Shown piece by piece: positions 1 through 7,622 of a stretch of DNA of 64,000 bases. The stretch's first letter is position 1. Each line of letters starts with the position of its first letter. Origin of the DNA: Candidatus Acidulodesulfobacterium ferriphilum (GTDB taxonomy: Bacteria; SZUA-79; Acidulodesulfobacterales; Acidulodesulfobacteraceae); assembly GCA_004195035.1 (NCBI GenBank), contig SGBD01000001.1, positions 602,368-666,367 on the forward strand. Direction: 5' to 3'. A program made the position numbers and the translations under genes. The notes under the pieces were generated by a model. The model made no database searches and had not been told where the DNA came from. It saw only the letters and a list, made by a program, of their open reading frames with translations.

Positions 1-155
1 AAATAAGCAACTCCTTTTCCGTTTTCAAGCCTGTTAGTCAACTGTTTAACGAATACTATATCTTTGCCGTCATGCATTACGCTTTCACCGTAAATAGAGC
101 TTGCGGGCGTCCAGCTTATTTCCGGCGTTCTGATAAAAACAGCGTCCGTTTCCAT
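1..155 (-). CDS. Partial protein, 5' end only, possibly cupin-like
   Basis: The first 51 codons of a gene leaving the window at base 1 on the minus strand. The start ATG is at 155, with GAGGAG about 7 bases upstream. The N-terminus reads METDAVFIRTPEISW and continues through GESVMHDG and LTNRLENGKG. The pattern of an N-terminal strand ending in W-x-P is loosely reminiscent of small cupin proteins of the ChrR type, but no metal-binding histidines lie inside the window. The function is therefore not assigned. Confidence 0.55.
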   Translation of the reverse strand, partial: METDAVFIRTPEISWTPASSIYGESVMHDGKDIVFVKQLTNRLENGKGVAY

Positions 156-282
156 TTTTACTCCTCTAAAATTATTTACTTAGTTTTAACTGGTTTATGC
201 GCCATTATAGCATAACGGAAATCATAATGGCACGATAAAGGATTATTTGAGAGGTCTTTATGTGTAGAATTCATTTATATCT

Positions 283-867
283 TTAACTCCCGAAATAACC
301 GGTTACCGAAACCAAATCCAGTACGCGTCCTTTCATCGCGTTTATAAGTTCTCCCGCGTTTACCCCCCTGCCTGATTCTAATTTTGCGCTAAGAGCGTAT
401 AAAGTTATAAAATACCTGTGGGGTTTGCCCTGCGGGGGACACGGCCCTCCGTAACCAGTGTTGCCGAAACCGTTAATCCCCTGCGCATAAAAGCCGTTAA
501 CGGCGCGGCGGCTTGGGGATATGCCTTCTTTAAGGCTTCTTGCGTTACCGGGTATATTGTAAATCAACCAGTGGTAGAAAACGCCTCCGGGCGCATCCAT
601 GTCTTTCATTATTACGGCGAAGGTCTTCGTTCCGGCGGGAACATTCGTCCATGACAGCGAAGGAGAAAGATTGCTTCCTTCGCAGGTGTAAATAGCAGGT
701 ATAACCCCGCCGCTTTTAAAAGAGCCGGTTGTCAGTTTTAAGGCAAGAGCGGGAGCAGGAAATACGAAATTTAAAGTTATGTTAAAAATTACCGTGAAAA
801 ACAGGCCTATTAATACGGGGAATACGGGGAGTATTTTAATTTTACTTATGCTATATTCTTTAGACAT
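283..867 (-). CDS. YbhB/YbcL-type PEBP family protein, exported
   Basis: A 194-residue member of the phosphatidylethanolamine-binding protein (Raf kinase inhibitor-like) family. Residues about 10-44 form a hydrophobic N-terminal signal ending near APALALK, so export across the inner membrane is likely. The family ligand-site motifs are present: DMDAPGGVFYHWLIYNIP near residues 88-105 and GPCPPQGKPHRYFITLYAL near 140-158. The start at 867 has GGAAGGA upstream. Bacterial members lack a firmly known role; kinase inhibition should not be assumed. It stands alone, 38 bases downstream of the hexapeptide-repeat gene on the same strand. Confidence 0.9.
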   Translation of the reverse strand: MSKEYSISKIKILPVFPVLIGLFFTVIFNITLNFVFPAPALALKLTTGSFKSGGVIPAIYTCEGSNLSPSLSWTNVPAGTKTFAVIMKDMDAPGGVFYHWLIYNIPGNARSLKEGISPSRRAVNGFYAQGINGFGNTGYGGPCPPQGKPHRYFITLYALSAKLESGRGVNAGELINAMKGRVLDLVSVTGYFGS

Positions 868-905
868 TTCCGTCCTTCCGAATTAAACCAATTAACGATT
901 ATTTA

Positions 906-1529
906 TTATTTATCCAGAATAATATCGTTAAAATGTTCCCCTAATTCTTTAGACCTTGCTTCGGTTACCCTTTTATACCGCTTGCCCCCGTCTTCCCAGT
1001 CTGCTTCTACCCCGTATGCGGCTTTAACAAATCCGACAGCCCTTACGGCATCCGCAAGAGCCTCTTTATCATCCGTACCGTAAATCTTAACCGGACTGCC
1101 TATCGCAACCGTATGGGGCGGAACGAGAAAACCCTTCGGAATAACGGTATTGGCATGGACGAAGGCCGAAACGGCGACCACGGCTCCGGATTGGATAATA
1201 GCACCGTGCAAAATTGTAGCCCCGGTTGCGATGAACGAATTGGGTCCTACGGTGCATCCCAAAAGCGTTGCATGCGGCCCAACATTGACGTTATTTCCGA
1301 TTATAACGGGATTATTTTTATCAGGTAAGGCGGTAGCCCTGATAACGGCATTTTCTAAAATTATAACGCATTCGCCTATTTCTATATGGGAACCCTCGGA
1401 ATCTAATACCGCCCCGTACATTATGCGGGAGTCTTTCCCTATGCCGACCTTTCCGCAAACTACCGCTGTAGGGGCGACAAAGACGGAATGGCCTATTTGA
1501 GGCTCAAAACCCCGGTGCCTGATTATCAT
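906..1529 (-). CDS. Left-handed beta-helix (hexapeptide repeat) protein, gamma-CA-like fold
   Basis: 207 residues with imperfect hexapeptide repeats from about residue 15 to 145 (for example VCGKVGIG, IIGNNVNVG, GCTVGPNSFI, GATILHGA) and an alpha-helical C-terminal tail. It resembles gamma-carbonic-anhydrase-like/YrdA proteins. The zinc-ligand histidines of that family appear substituted: the usual VGH...LHGC block reads VGPHATLLGC here, and the earlier ligand position reads VIRAT. It may be a non-catalytic or acyltransferase-type relative. Its 5' end overlaps the upstream HTH stub by 26 bases. Confidence 0.8.
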   Translation of the reverse strand: MIIRHRGFEPQIGHSVFVAPTAVVCGKVGIGKDSRIMYGAVLDSEGSHIEIGECVIILENAVIRATALPDKNNPVIIGNNVNVGPHATLLGCTVGPNSFIATGATILHGAIIQSGAVVAVSAFVHANTVIPKGFLVPPHTVAIGSPVKIYGTDDKEALADAVRAVGFVKAAYGVEADWEDGGKRYKRVTEARSKELGEHFNDIILDK

Positions 1530-1698
1530 TATTTAGATGTTTCCTTATTTTATCTTTAACGGTTAAATTAAAACTTAACCTCGCGGTTATGCCGAAAGCT
1601 TTTGCTACTTTCTGTATAGTATCTATTCCTATATTGACGTTTCCGTTTTCGATTCTCGAAATTACGGCTTGAGTAGTTCCGATCTTTACCCCATTCAT
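1504..1698 (-). CDS. Truncated XRE/HigA-type helix-turn-helix protein
   Basis: 64 residues. TTQAVISRIENGNVNIG is a canonical XRE recognition-helix segment, followed by IDTIQKVAKAFG. The first helices of the usual domain are missing; the frame upstream of the ATG at 1698 runs only about ten codons to a stop, without further HTH sequence. It is either a degenerate antitoxin-type repressor or an unusually short regulator. A perfect 20-bp palindrome lies immediately upstream. No toxin gene is adjacent. Its 3' end overlaps the hexapeptide gene, suggesting cotranscription. Confidence 0.5.
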   Translation of the reverse strand: MNGVKIGTTQAVISRIENGNVNIGIDTIQKVAKAFGITARLSFNLTVKDKIRKHLNNDNQAPGF

Positions 1699-1705
1699 TA
1701 TAATG

Positions 1706-1725
1706 TTATATCTTATAAGATATAA
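1706..1725. promoter_or_regulatory. 20-bp perfect palindrome, possible operator
   Basis: The sequence ttatatcttataagatataa is its own reverse complement over 20 bases. It starts 8 bases upstream of the HTH stub's ATG, the place expected for an autoregulatory operator of an XRE-type repressor. It is all A/T except for the central C and G pair, so a chance AT-rich palindrome is not excluded. Confidence 0.4.
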
Positions 1726-1760
1726 AAATCAAGGAAATATTTATCTTTTCATCCATAAAT

Positions 1761-2765
1761 CTAATTTATTTCTCCTTCGGCGCTTATGCTTTTAGGTTCA
1801 CTGTTTCTAACATCGCTCATGCTCTTTACCGCCGTTATTCTCAAAGCCTTGCGCTGATAAATGTTATTTAAAACCAGCGCGGCAATAACAAGCAAGGCGC
1901 CCGACATTTCGAAAAGGGTTACTTTGCGCCCCGATAACGAAGCAATTATCAGAGTCGTTACCGGCACCGCATTAATAAACAGAACCCCGTTAACGGGTCC
2001 TATAATTTTATTGCCCGCGTTCCAAGTGAAGACCGCCATAACCCCGGCTATAAGTATCATATACGAAAGTTCCCGCCATACGCCGGATATTTCGTTCGCG
2101 GCAGGCACATGCAGCCAGCCGAGGGCAGTCGCCAAAACTACTGCAAAAAGAATCGTAACATCCCCCATTGCGCATGTTAAGGCGGTATAACGCAGAGGGG
2201 AAAACCCTGCGAATTTTGTTATCCCCCAAGTGTAGATTACCCATGAAAACGCTCCAAGCAACATAAAAACATCCGCCAAAAGGCTTTTTTTCATCGAATA
2301 AAGAAGCATCAGGTTTCCATCGGTGATGACGAGCAAGACCCCGATAAGCGCGATAAAAATAGCAATAAAAGTAAATTTATTAGGTTTTTTACCGGTTGCC
2401 GCCCATGAGACTGCGGCGGACATAAGGGGCATAGTTGACATAAAGACTGCCGCAATTATCGCGCCTTTAGCCCCCGATATCATCTGCTGGCCTAAAAAGA
2501 CAAGAAATCCGAAACCGGCAAATCCCGCGGAGCCGAAAAGCCATAGCGGCAGTACCTTTCCTTTAAAATTAAAGGCTTTTCTGCCTTCGAAAATTACGAG
2601 AAGTATAAAAAAAATTATGGATGCGCTCGTATATCTTAACGCTGTGAAATAAAATGGATCCATTATCTTTAAAGCGCCGTCCATGACTGGGAACATCCCG
2701 CCCCACGCTATCGTAGAGATTAAACATAGCAACACGCCCGATATTAATTTATATGCGTTTTTCAT
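1761..2765 (-). CDS. EamA/DMT-superfamily transporter
   Basis: An integral membrane protein of about 334 residues with ten predicted helices arranged as two EamA repeats. The first begins ISGVLLCLISTIAWGGMFPV and the second near residue 150 with LLGAFSWVIYTWG. The C-terminus carries a cytoplasmic tail of about 35 residues. The ATG at 2765 is preferred over the in-frame GTG at 2774 because GAGGGGG sits 8 bases upstream of it. The family exports amino acids, metabolites or drugs; the substrate is unknown. It is divergent from the LysR-type gene at 2924, a common regulator-transporter pairing. Confidence 0.88.
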   Translation of the reverse strand: MKNAYKLISGVLLCLISTIAWGGMFPVMDGALKIMDPFYFTALRYTSASIIFFILLVIFEGRKAFNFKGKVLPLWLFGSAGFAGFGFLVFLGQQMISGAKGAIIAAVFMSTMPLMSAAVSWAATGKKPNKFTFIAIFIALIGVLLVITDGNLMLLYSMKKSLLADVFMLLGAFSWVIYTWGITKFAGFSPLRYTALTCAMGDVTILFAVVLATALGWLHVPAANEISGVWRELSYMILIAGVMAVFTWNAGNKIIGPVNGVLFINAVPVTTLIIASLSGRKVTLFEMSGALLVIAALVLNNIYQRKALRITAVKSMSDVRNSEPKSISAEGEIN

Positions 2766-2850
2766 CAAAAACACCCCCTCCCCGCTCCAACCATGAAATT
2801 ATTTAAATAAAGTTATTTTTAAAAATGAAACAACTTACCTTAATATTATC

Positions 2851-2880
2851 TTGCATACAGTATAAAACCTGTTATATAAT
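2851..2880 (+). promoter_or_regulatory. Sigma-70-type promoter for the LysR gene
   Basis: TTGCAT at 2851-2856 and TATAAT at 2875-2880 are separated by 18 bases, 43 bases upstream of the LysR start. The spacer contains ACAG...CTGT inverted half-sites that could be an operator. Confidence 0.5.
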
Positions 2881-2923
2881 GAGTCAAATGAATAATATTT
2901 ATAATTAAAATGATAATTTACTC

Positions 2924-3883
2924 ATGACGCTTACCCAATTAAACATTTTAAAAACCGTGGTCGAAACGGAAAGCTTTACCAAAACGGCGGACATCCTGCA
3001 CATAACGCAATCGGGCGTGAGCCACTCCATTGCGTCTTTGGAAGACGAACTGGAAATCAAGCTCGTTAAAAGCAATAAGAGAAGTGTTTCCCTTACGGAA
3101 GCGGGAGAAAAGATTTATATTCTTGCGAAAGATATTCTAAGCCGCATAGACAGGTCGAAAGAAGAAATTTCGGCGTTAAAAAACCTGCAGACCGGAAAAC
3201 TGAAATTAGGATGCTTTCAAAGCGTTTCCGTAAGAATCCTGCCCGGGATTTTAAAGGTATTCAAACAAAAGTATCCCGGAATAGAAATCTCATGGTTTGA
3301 AGGTACGGACTTGGAGGTCAGGGACTGGATAATAAGCGAAGCGGTGGATATCGGGTTCGTCGTATCGTCCTCTGTACCTTTGTCCGAGTGCGCATCTTCG
3401 CAGATCGAAGGTGCGGACAAAGACGGGCTTAAGACTATCCCTCTTTTGGAGGATAAGATGCTCGGGGTCTTTCCCGCAAAACATCCCTTGTGTTCAAAGA
3501 AACATATAAATATAAAAGAGCTTGCCGGCGAACATCTTATAACATTTAAGGGGTCGAGCTGCGGCATGCTTATAGCGTCTAATTTAATAAACATAATGAA
3601 AAATATAGACGAAATTAAAAAAATAGAAGTCAGGAATATAAGCACCGTTATAGAAATGGTCAGGGGAGGCATAGGCGTAGCTATTATGCCGGAGCTTGCC
3701 GTTCCTCTAAATTATGCGGGCATATGTTCGGTTCCCCTAAGCCCCGAAATAAAAAGAGAAATTGCTCTGGCATACCGCCCTTCCTGTTCTTTAGACAACC
3801 TTTCCTTATCCGCAAAGGCTTTTATAGAAATAACGAGGAAATGGATAGAAGAGCATTTTAAAATCGGGAGAGATGTTTCTTGA
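2924..3883 (+). CDS. LysR-family transcriptional regulator
   Basis: 319 residues. The N-terminal winged helix-turn-helix spans residues 1-60 (ESFTKTADILHITQSGVSHSI, then LEDELEIKLVKSNKRSVSLTEAG), as in CysB/CysL-type regulators. Residues about 90-300 form the two-lobed LysR substrate-binding domain, with GKLKLGCFQS at its start and MVRGGIGVAIMPE near its end. There is no strong Shine-Dalgarno before the ATG. It probably controls the divergent DMT transporter, by gene arrangement. The effector is unknown. Confidence 0.92.
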   Translation: MTLTQLNILKTVVETESFTKTADILHITQSGVSHSIASLEDELEIKLVKSNKRSVSLTEAGEKIYILAKDILSRIDRSKEEISALKNLQTGKLKLGCFQSVSVRILPGILKVFKQKYPGIEISWFEGTDLEVRDWIISEAVDIGFVVSSSVPLSECASSQIEGADKDGLKTIPLLEDKMLGVFPAKHPLCSKKHINIKELAGEHLITFKGSSCGMLIASNLINIMKNIDEIKKIEVRNISTVIEMVRGGIGVAIMPELAVPLNYAGICSVPLSPEIKREIALAYRPSCSLDNLSLSAKAFIEITRKWIEEHFKIGRDVS

Positions 3884-3891
3884 GTTTCTCT

Positions 3892-3921
3892 CCCCCCCCC
3901 CGCCTTTTAAGGCGAAGGGGG
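3892..3921. terminator. C-tract hairpin downstream of the LysR gene
   Basis: Ten consecutive C (3892-3901) run into a CGCCTT-TT-AAGGCG stem and then five G, so the stem can be extended by C:G pairing. No T tract follows on either strand, so classification as a terminator is tentative. The C10 homopolymer is also a slippage-prone tract. Confidence 0.3.
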
Positions 3922-3980
3922 AAGAAATAATTTGGCAATATGCAATATAAATAATAAATATTGCCGGCTAAAATGATCGG

Positions 3981-4409
3981 TTAACGCAGCGATTTAAACA
4001 GCCATGTGCCGTAAACGGGTTGAGGACCCTGCATGCCGTTATGCACGACGTAGAATCCTGGCCACCTGAGGTCAACCCAGACTTTAAGGCTTTTCCCGTC
4101 AAGTTTCATGTAATAAGGATTGTTGGTTCTGAAGTTAGTTCCCATGCCGACAAGCCTGTGGCACCTGTCTTTTTCTACCGTGACATTTTTAACTAGTCTA
4201 AGCCGCACTCTTTGACCGTGCCATGTAATAAGATAATAAAATTGCCCTATCGGCGGATGCACGGGACAACCCGGGCAAGGGCGCGGATAAATGGCGCTGG
4301 AAGATTTTACCCCGAATAAAAATATCATAGGCAGTGATAATGCTAATACTAAAACGAACCATTTTAGATTTGTACCGAATAAACTTGCGTAACTGGATTT
4401 TATTTTCAT
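3981..4409 (-). CDS. Secreted protein of unknown function
   Basis: 142 residues from the ATG at 4409, chosen because GGGGGTGAATAAA lies just upstream; a longer in-frame start at 4493 lacks this signal. Residues about 10-38 are hydrophobic (WFVLVLALSLPMIFLF) and precede a likely signal-peptidase site near SSAIYP, so the product should be periplasmic or extracellular. The mature part has a CPGC pair, a third Cys in DRCHR, and many aromatic and Trp residues. Not recognised. It is followed by no operon partner. Confidence 0.6.
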   Translation of the reverse strand: MKIKSSYASLFGTNLKWFVLVLALSLPMIFLFGVKSSSAIYPRPCPGCPVHPPIGQFYYLITWHGQRVRLRLVKNVTVEKDRCHRLVGMGTNFRTNNPYYMKLDGKSLKVWVDLRWPGFYVVHNGMQGPQPVYGTWLFKSLR

Positions 4410-4711
4410 TTTATTCACCCCCTTTTTATTAAATTTTAATAATTTATATAATTGCCGATTATATAAATTATTTTTAACGACGCCAATATACATATATTAT
4501 GGTATATTAGGATTTTACCACTAAAAAAGAAGTTGTCAAGTGTTGGCGGCAATGCATCGGCAATGCGCCGATAATAATGAAACAGCGGGTTAAATTTATC
4601 CGGCATCGAGTGGGCGGGCGAGCCGGCAACTGACCCTCTCCTCCCCCTCCGCGCTAATCCCCGCGCTTGGCGTTTTTGTTTTTTGAATTTTTAGGAGTAT
4701 AATTTCATATT
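4410..4711. other. Intergenic, no gene seen
   Basis: 302 bases between divergent genes at 4409 (minus) and 4712 (plus). It should hold both promoters. There are GC-rich stretches around 4600-4670 but no convincing hairpin or coding frame. Confidence 0.5.
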
Positions 4712-5389
4712 ATGGACCCTCAAGAGCTTATAAACAAATACGGCGGCAGATTTTCGTCAAGCTTGGGCATCCGTCTTTCGGCCTCAAATCCGGACGAAAT
4801 ATTTAAATGGTTTATCGCCTCCATGCTTTTCGGAGCAAGAATATCGGGAAGTATTGCGATAAAAACATATAATAAATTAATATCGAAAGACATCGCCTCC
4901 CCCGAAGATATTTTAAAAATAGGATGGGACGGTCTTGTCGCAATTCTGGATGAAGGGGGTTACGCAAGATACGATTTTAAAACCGCAACAAAGTTTCTCG
5001 AGGTTTGCAAATCGCTGACCGAAAACTATAACGGAAACCTAAATATATTGCACTCAAGGGCATCGGACGGGAAAGACCTCGAGAACAGGTTAAAAGCCCT
5101 CGGCAAGGGCATCGGGGATGTAACCGTTAATATATTTTTAAGAGAATTAAGGGGAATATGGCTTAAAGCAACACCTTTGCCGCCTAACACCGTTATGACT
5201 GCGGCTAAAAAAGCAGGCTTTATTCCTGAAGAACTGACCGACAATAAAAAAGCGCTCCATATGCTCTTTAGTATATGGAATGGCGGAAGGAAAGGCAAAG
5301 AAGCCGAAAAAAGGATGAAATCCTTTCCCGATTTCGAATCGGCATTGGTTAAAAGCGGCCTCGAGATTAGAAAAAAGAAATTATCGTGA
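4712..5389 (+). CDS. HhH (endonuclease III-like) DNA glycosylase-superfamily protein
   Basis: 225 residues, all-alpha. EIFKWFIASMLFGARIS resembles the first helices of endonuclease III-like folds. LGKGIGDVTVNIFLREL near residues 131-147 is the helix-hairpin-helix. In endonuclease III that hairpin carries a catalytic Lys (GVGRKTA) and is followed by a catalytic Asp (VDTH). Here the corresponding positions read GIGDVT and PPNTV, so lyase or glycosylase activity is doubtful. There is no C-terminal 4Fe-4S cysteine cluster. It is probably a DNA-binding repair relative with altered chemistry. Confidence 0.7.
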   Translation: MDPQELINKYGGRFSSSLGIRLSASNPDEIFKWFIASMLFGARISGSIAIKTYNKLISKDIASPEDILKIGWDGLVAILDEGGYARYDFKTATKFLEVCKSLTENYNGNLNILHSRASDGKDLENRLKALGKGIGDVTVNIFLRELRGIWLKATPLPPNTVMTAAKKAGFIPEELTDNKKALHMLFSIWNGGRKGKEAEKRMKSFPDFESALVKSGLEIRKKKLS

Positions 5390-5587
5390 TGCGAATCAGC
5401 GGCCTCCTGCTCCCAAAGAGGCCATAATATATTATAATATAACTTAGTAATTTTAAATAATTAGTTTTAAAAAATGCTTTGACAATGAATAAATTATACA
5501 ATATAATCCTTTAAAATAATAATTAATTAAATCTTATACTCTTACTAATTTACACAAAGAAATAAATAAAAACCGACGATAATCAAA

Positions 5588-5680
5588 ATGGTAATGTTTG
5601 CGGGTATTTTCATAGTTCCGCTTATTTTGCTTGCGGCATGCGTTTATATTTATTGCCGGTATTTCTTCATTATCTTATAA
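5588..5680 (+). CDS. Possible 30-residue membrane peptide
   Basis: A 30-codon frame encodes a single hydrophobic helix (MVMFAGIFIVPLILLAACVY, then IYCRYFFIIL). No Shine-Dalgarno precedes it. In such AT-rich sequence a short hydrophobic frame arises easily by chance, so support is weak. Confidence 0.2.
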   Translation: MVMFAGIFIVPLILLAACVYIYCRYFFIIL

Positions 5681-5770
5681 TATTATTTAATTAAATCAAA
5701 AATATTGGAAATTCTTTTTAAAATTAAACGAACTTAAAAAAGGATGATAAAGATAAAATAGGCCACTCCC

Positions 5771-5826
5771 TATGATATTATGACAAAACGGAATATTAAT
5801 CCATTTAGTATGACAGCAATATCATA
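5771..5826. promoter_or_regulatory. Inverted repeat upstream of the SLOG gene
   Basis: Nine-base arms tatgatatt (5771-5779) and aatatcata (5818-5826) flank a 38-base spacer. TATGACA also occurs twice as a direct repeat (5779-5785 and 5809-5815). The structure ends 23 bases before the start codon, consistent with an operator or leader hairpin. Low confidence. Confidence 0.3.
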
Positions 5827-5849
5827 AAAAGACTATAGGGGAAAAAGCA

Positions 5850-7535
5850 ATGACATATCTTGCTAAACTTTATCTTACGGTCGGCATAACCGGACACAGG
5901 GATTTAGTCGAAGAAGATATCCCTTTACTTAAAAAGCGCATAAAAGATGTTTTTGATGATTTAAGAAAAGAGTATCCCAATACGCCGTTGCTCCTCATAA
6001 CGCCGCTTGCTGAAGGCGCCGACAGGCTTGCCGCCGAGGTGGCATTGGAAGAAAACATAGAATATGTTTCACCCCTCCCTTTGCCGATAAATATTTATAA
6101 AAACGACTTTCCTGACACTGTTTCCGAGTTCGATCATTATATTTCAAATGCAAAAGACTTTTTTGAACTCCCTCTGGGTAAAGACAAAATAGAATCCATA
6201 AGCAAATATGGAAAAGAAAGGGATAAAAGATACCAGCTTGTCGGAGCCTTTATAGTGAGATATTCCCAAGTGTTGGTAGCCTTATGGGACGGCAAACATA
6301 CAAGCCTTACCGGAGGCACATCGGATATTATCCGCTTTCAATCGGAAGGCCTTCCGCATGAATATGCCACTAACCGATGCGAGTTGGACTTCCCCGACAG
6401 CGGCCCAGTATACCACATACTTACGAGAAGAAGAAAAAACATCGATATATCCGTTCCTTACAATGCCAAGGTTAACATTATTATGGCGACAGAAGGTAAA
6501 AAAAAGGAGGGTGGCGTATTTCGAATAATAGACAGAACGGCTGAGCGTCTTTTCCATAACGACCATTTTAAGAAGGGCGACACCGCATTCCGACCCATTG
6601 ACAACTTTAATTTTGAAGCGGAAAAATTGACCATTAAAGACGCGGATAAATCTTTGAAATACTTAACATCTCTTAAAGATTTTGAAAAGGAAAAAGACAT
6701 AGCATACCTTTATGCCAATGCCGATGCCTTGTCGTTAAAACATCAGAAAAAATGGCTGTTTTCCCAGAAGCTTCTATTTGTTATAACTGGGCTTATCGTC
6801 ACCGACTTTATTATATACTCGTTTATAAACATAAGATATCTCCTCGTTTTTTACATAACCCTTTATATATTGGCAGCATTTATAATCGCAAGGTATCATA
6901 AAAACCGTGAATCTTATATAAACTATAGGTCTCTTGCCGAGGGGCTAAGGGTGGTATTTTTTCTAAGGTTTGCCGGTCTTCACGAGGATGCAGCGGACAA
7001 CTATTTGAGCAAACAGGCGGAAGAGCTTCAATGGGTAAGGGAAGCGATGAGGTCGGCAAATGTCATCAAACCTAAAATAAAACCGGACTTCGAGATGGTT
7101 CAAAAGGACTGGATAAATGGGCAAATAAAATACTATACGGGCGCAAAAGCAAGGGACCAAAAAAAGCTTACGACTATACGCACTATCACGATTATTCTTC
7201 TTTTGTTAGGTTTTATCAGCGCGGTTCTGGCGCTGATAAAAGGTTTAACAGGCATTCTTCCGCCATTAAATCTACTTATTGCCATGACAGCGCTTATGCC
7301 CGCCTATGCAGCAATCCTTGAGACCTACTCGGTAAGGATGGGTTTTACGGAACATATTAAAGAGTATTCCCGTATGCAAGGAATATTCGAGCGCGCGAAC
7401 AAGTTACTTAAAAATTCGAAGGATGTAGAATCGAGACAGAGGATTTTTTTAATGCTTGGACGTGAGGCTTTAAGGGAAAATGCAGACTGGCTTTTACTGC
7501 ACAGGAAACTTCCCGAAGGACTTCCCAAACAATAA
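5850..7535 (+). CDS. SLOG-domain protein with SLATT-like two-helix membrane modules
   Basis: 561 residues. Residues 1-210 form a Rossmann-like SLOG domain with VGITGHRDL (11-19) and TPLAEGADRLAAEVAL (51-66), the nucleotide-binding signature of this superfamily. Two membrane hairpins follow, at about 304-348 and 441-490. Each is followed by long amphipathic helices (YRSLAEGLRVVFFLRF; then the C-terminal LRENADWLLLHR). This is the layout of SMODS-and-SLOG-associated 2TM (SLATT) effectors. The inferred role is sensing a nucleotide signal and disrupting the membrane during stress or infection. AGGGG precedes the ATG. The TIR gene follows 87 bases later on the same strand. Confidence 0.8.
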   Translation: MTYLAKLYLTVGITGHRDLVEEDIPLLKKRIKDVFDDLRKEYPNTPLLLITPLAEGADRLAAEVALEENIEYVSPLPLPINIYKNDFPDTVSEFDHYISNAKDFFELPLGKDKIESISKYGKERDKRYQLVGAFIVRYSQVLVALWDGKHTSLTGGTSDIIRFQSEGLPHEYATNRCELDFPDSGPVYHILTRRRKNIDISVPYNAKVNIIMATEGKKKEGGVFRIIDRTAERLFHNDHFKKGDTAFRPIDNFNFEAEKLTIKDADKSLKYLTSLKDFEKEKDIAYLYANADALSLKHQKKWLFSQKLLFVITGLIVTDFIIYSFINIRYLLVFYITLYILAAFIIARYHKNRESYINYRSLAEGLRVVFFLRFAGLHEDAADNYLSKQAEELQWVREAMRSANVIKPKIKPDFEMVQKDWINGQIKYYTGAKARDQKKLTTIRTITIILLLLGFISAVLALIKGLTGILPPLNLLIAMTALMPAYAAILETYSVRMGFTEHIKEYSRMQGIFERANKLLKNSKDVESRQRIFLMLGREALRENADWLLLHRKLPEGLPKQ

Positions 7536-7622
7536 ACCGGTAGATAAAAGATTGGGAAACATGTTTGAGTTTCTATTTTATAGTTTAATATTGTAAAAAT
7601 TATTAAATTTTAATTATTTAAA

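Larger units (their letters stand above)
5390..5849. other. AT-rich intergenic region before the SLOG-TIR module
   Basis: 460 bases, very AT-rich, containing a 30-codon hydrophobic frame (5588-5680) and an inverted repeat (5771-5826), both listed separately. It probably marks the boundary of an acquired segment and contains the promoter for the gene at 5850. Confidence 0.5.
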
